NCBI GenBank assembly: GCA_903844895.1
Contig: CAIMVM010000140.1
Coordinates: forward strand, 1 to 64,000
From: an uncultured Pseudomonadota bacterium
Lineage (GTDB): Bacteria; Bdellovibrionota_B; Oligoflexia; Oligoflexales; CAIMVM01
Direction: 5' to 3'
DNA length: 64,000 bases
The position numbers and the translations under genes were made by a program. The notes beneath the pieces were generated by a model. It searched no databases. It saw nothing but the letters and a program-made list of their open reading frames with translations, and was not told the DNA's origin. Positions 63,190 to 64,000 of the stretch are shown piece by piece (position 1 is the stretch's first letter; every line of letters starts with the position of its first letter).

Positions 63190-64000
63190 ATGAACGTCTC
63201 CCTATACATCCATATCCCTTTTTGTTCCGCTATTTGCCATTACTGTGATTTCGCTAAAACGGCCAACTGGGATCAGCGCATTTCAGATGCATATTTTAGT
63301 AATCTCCTTCAACACGTGAAGACTTGGGTACATTGGATGAAGGCAAAACAGTACACCTGTCCAACTGTTTTCTTTGGAGGAGGAACGCCGGGTCTTTTTA
63401 CTTCGGCGTACAAACCGATTTTAGAACTTATTAGCCCCGTCCTATCCAAAAATGCGGAAGTATCATTAGAAGCCAATCCAAATAACATCACAGAATCATC
63501 ACTTCTGGCTTGGAAAGAATGCGGGTTCACTAGGCTCTCTCTGGGAATCCAGTCTTTTCAGAAAGAAAATCTAAAGTTTTTAAGTCGAGATCACTCAGAG
63601 GAAGAGTCGATCCAATCCATCAAATTAGCAAAAGCTGCGTTTCCGAATCTAAATATTGACCTCATCTATGGAATTCCTGGTCAAACATCAATATCTTGGC
63701 AATCTGACCTTGAAATGGCTTTGTCCCTCGATGTCGGTCATCTTAGCCTTTACAATCTTACTTGGGAGCCCCAGACCGTCCTTGGGCGACGTAGATTAAG
63801 AAAAAAAATTGAACCCTTGGCAGAAGACACTGAATTTTCGTTCTATGAGCTGGCTAGAAAACTTTTGAATCCACGCGGGCTCCATCATGAAGAGGTGAGC
63901 AATTGGTCTAGGCCAGAGTTTAGCTGTAGGCACAACTGGGTGTATTGGACAGGGGGCTATTACATCGGAATCGGTTCTGGAGCCCATGGATTTTTGCCAA
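63190..64000 (+). CDS. hemW: Radical SAM haem protein HemW/HemN-like, truncated at window end
   Basis: The window ends inside this gene, so only the first 270 codons are seen. The radical SAM [4Fe-4S] motif is C12-x3-C16-x2-C19, in HIPFCSAICHYCDF, and GGGTPGLF follows for SAM binding. SLGIQSF, DLIYGIPGQT and the HNWVYW segment are typical of HemW, a haem chaperone related to the coproporphyrinogen oxidase HemN. The CxxxCxxC spacing without a preceding fourth Cys and the HNWVYW favour HemW over HemN. AAGGGG precedes the ATG. Confidence 0.85.
   Translation, partial: MNVSLYIHIPFCSAICHYCDFAKTANWDQRISDAYFSNLLQHVKTWVHWMKAKQYTCPTVFFGGGTPGLFTSAYKPILELISPVLSKNAEVSLEANPNNITESSLLAWKECGFTRLSLGIQSFQKENLKFLSRDHSEEESIQSIKLAKAAFPNLNIDLIYGIPGQTSISWQSDLEMALSLDVGHLSLYNLTWEPQTVLGRRRLRKKIEPLAEDTEFSFYELARKLLNPRGLHHEEVSNWSRPEFSCRHNWVYWTGGYYIGIGSGAHGFLP

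Noticed and set aside
1-64000. Search for tRNA, rRNA, CRISPR arrays, insertion sequences and phage genes
   Set aside because: Reading both strands I found no tRNA-like T-arm, no spaced identical repeats of CRISPR type, and no transposase, integrase or phage structural protein.

Overview
The window looks like chromosomal sequence from a Gram-negative bacterium of the former Deltaproteobacteria, most likely Bdellovibrionota or a close relative. This is an inference from content, not a search result. The evidence is the many lipoproteins and outer-membrane barrels, a yfgM-bamB style pair, an MlaE permease, several TPR, PilZ and pseudo-receiver proteins, a C-terminal tail resembling GlyGly-CTERM, and mild AT richness. 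I see no rRNA, tRNA, insertion sequence, integrase, phage module or CRISPR array. Most genes are single or in two-gene units on alternating strands, and many intergenic gaps hold tandem repeats or hairpins.

Layout. 0.3-2.2 kb: XRE/ImmA-like regulator and two small unknown genes. 2.3-6.7 kb: cysS-hutI (1-nt overlap) and a lipoprotein. 6.7-12 kb (minus): greA, an M48 lipoprotein with a FadL-like barrel, an SH3b protein and tyrS. 12.2-15.1 kb (plus): a 52-residue peptide gene, a lone cobU with its lipoprotein partner, and ubiE. 15.1-18.6 kb: smpB with a TPR/metallopeptidase, and mrp. 18.8-28.6 kb: envelope proteins, a papain-like lipoprotein, bamB/yfgM homologues and a divergent MshEN protein with a very acidic linker. 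28.9-33 kb: kynA behind a structured leader with an intrinsic terminator, then a SWIM-SNF2 ATPase. 33-41.5 kb: a decayed fragment, a barrel, tatD, a secreted metallopeptidase, an MBL hydrolase, hemJ and leuS. 41.6-46.4 kb: a diheme cytochrome-barrel fusion, mlaE coupled to a lipoprotein, rdgB and bolA. 46.4-52.3 kb: a signalling cluster. 52.4-64 kb: argS, nadE, fba, an ABC1 kinase, an HPF-like gene and the start of hemW.

Housekeeping functions include translation (cysS, tyrS, leuS, argS, smpB, HPF-like), transcription (greA), NAD synthesis (nadE), nucleotide hygiene (rdgB), Fe-S handling (mrp, bolA), haem (hemJ, hemW) and quinone methylation (ubiE). hutI and kynA are each single catabolic enzymes without pathway partners in the window. 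Nucleotide signalling recurs through PilZ-like, MshEN and receiver domains.

The items I consider most worth following are the kynA leader RNA, the 52-residue peptide gene beside cobU, the cytochrome-barrel fusion, the stand-alone secretin N0-like protein at the head of a cluster of receiver-like proteins, and the GlyGly-CTERM-like metallopeptidase. All functional calls come from reading motifs by eye, and gene starts were chosen from visible ribosome-binding sites.
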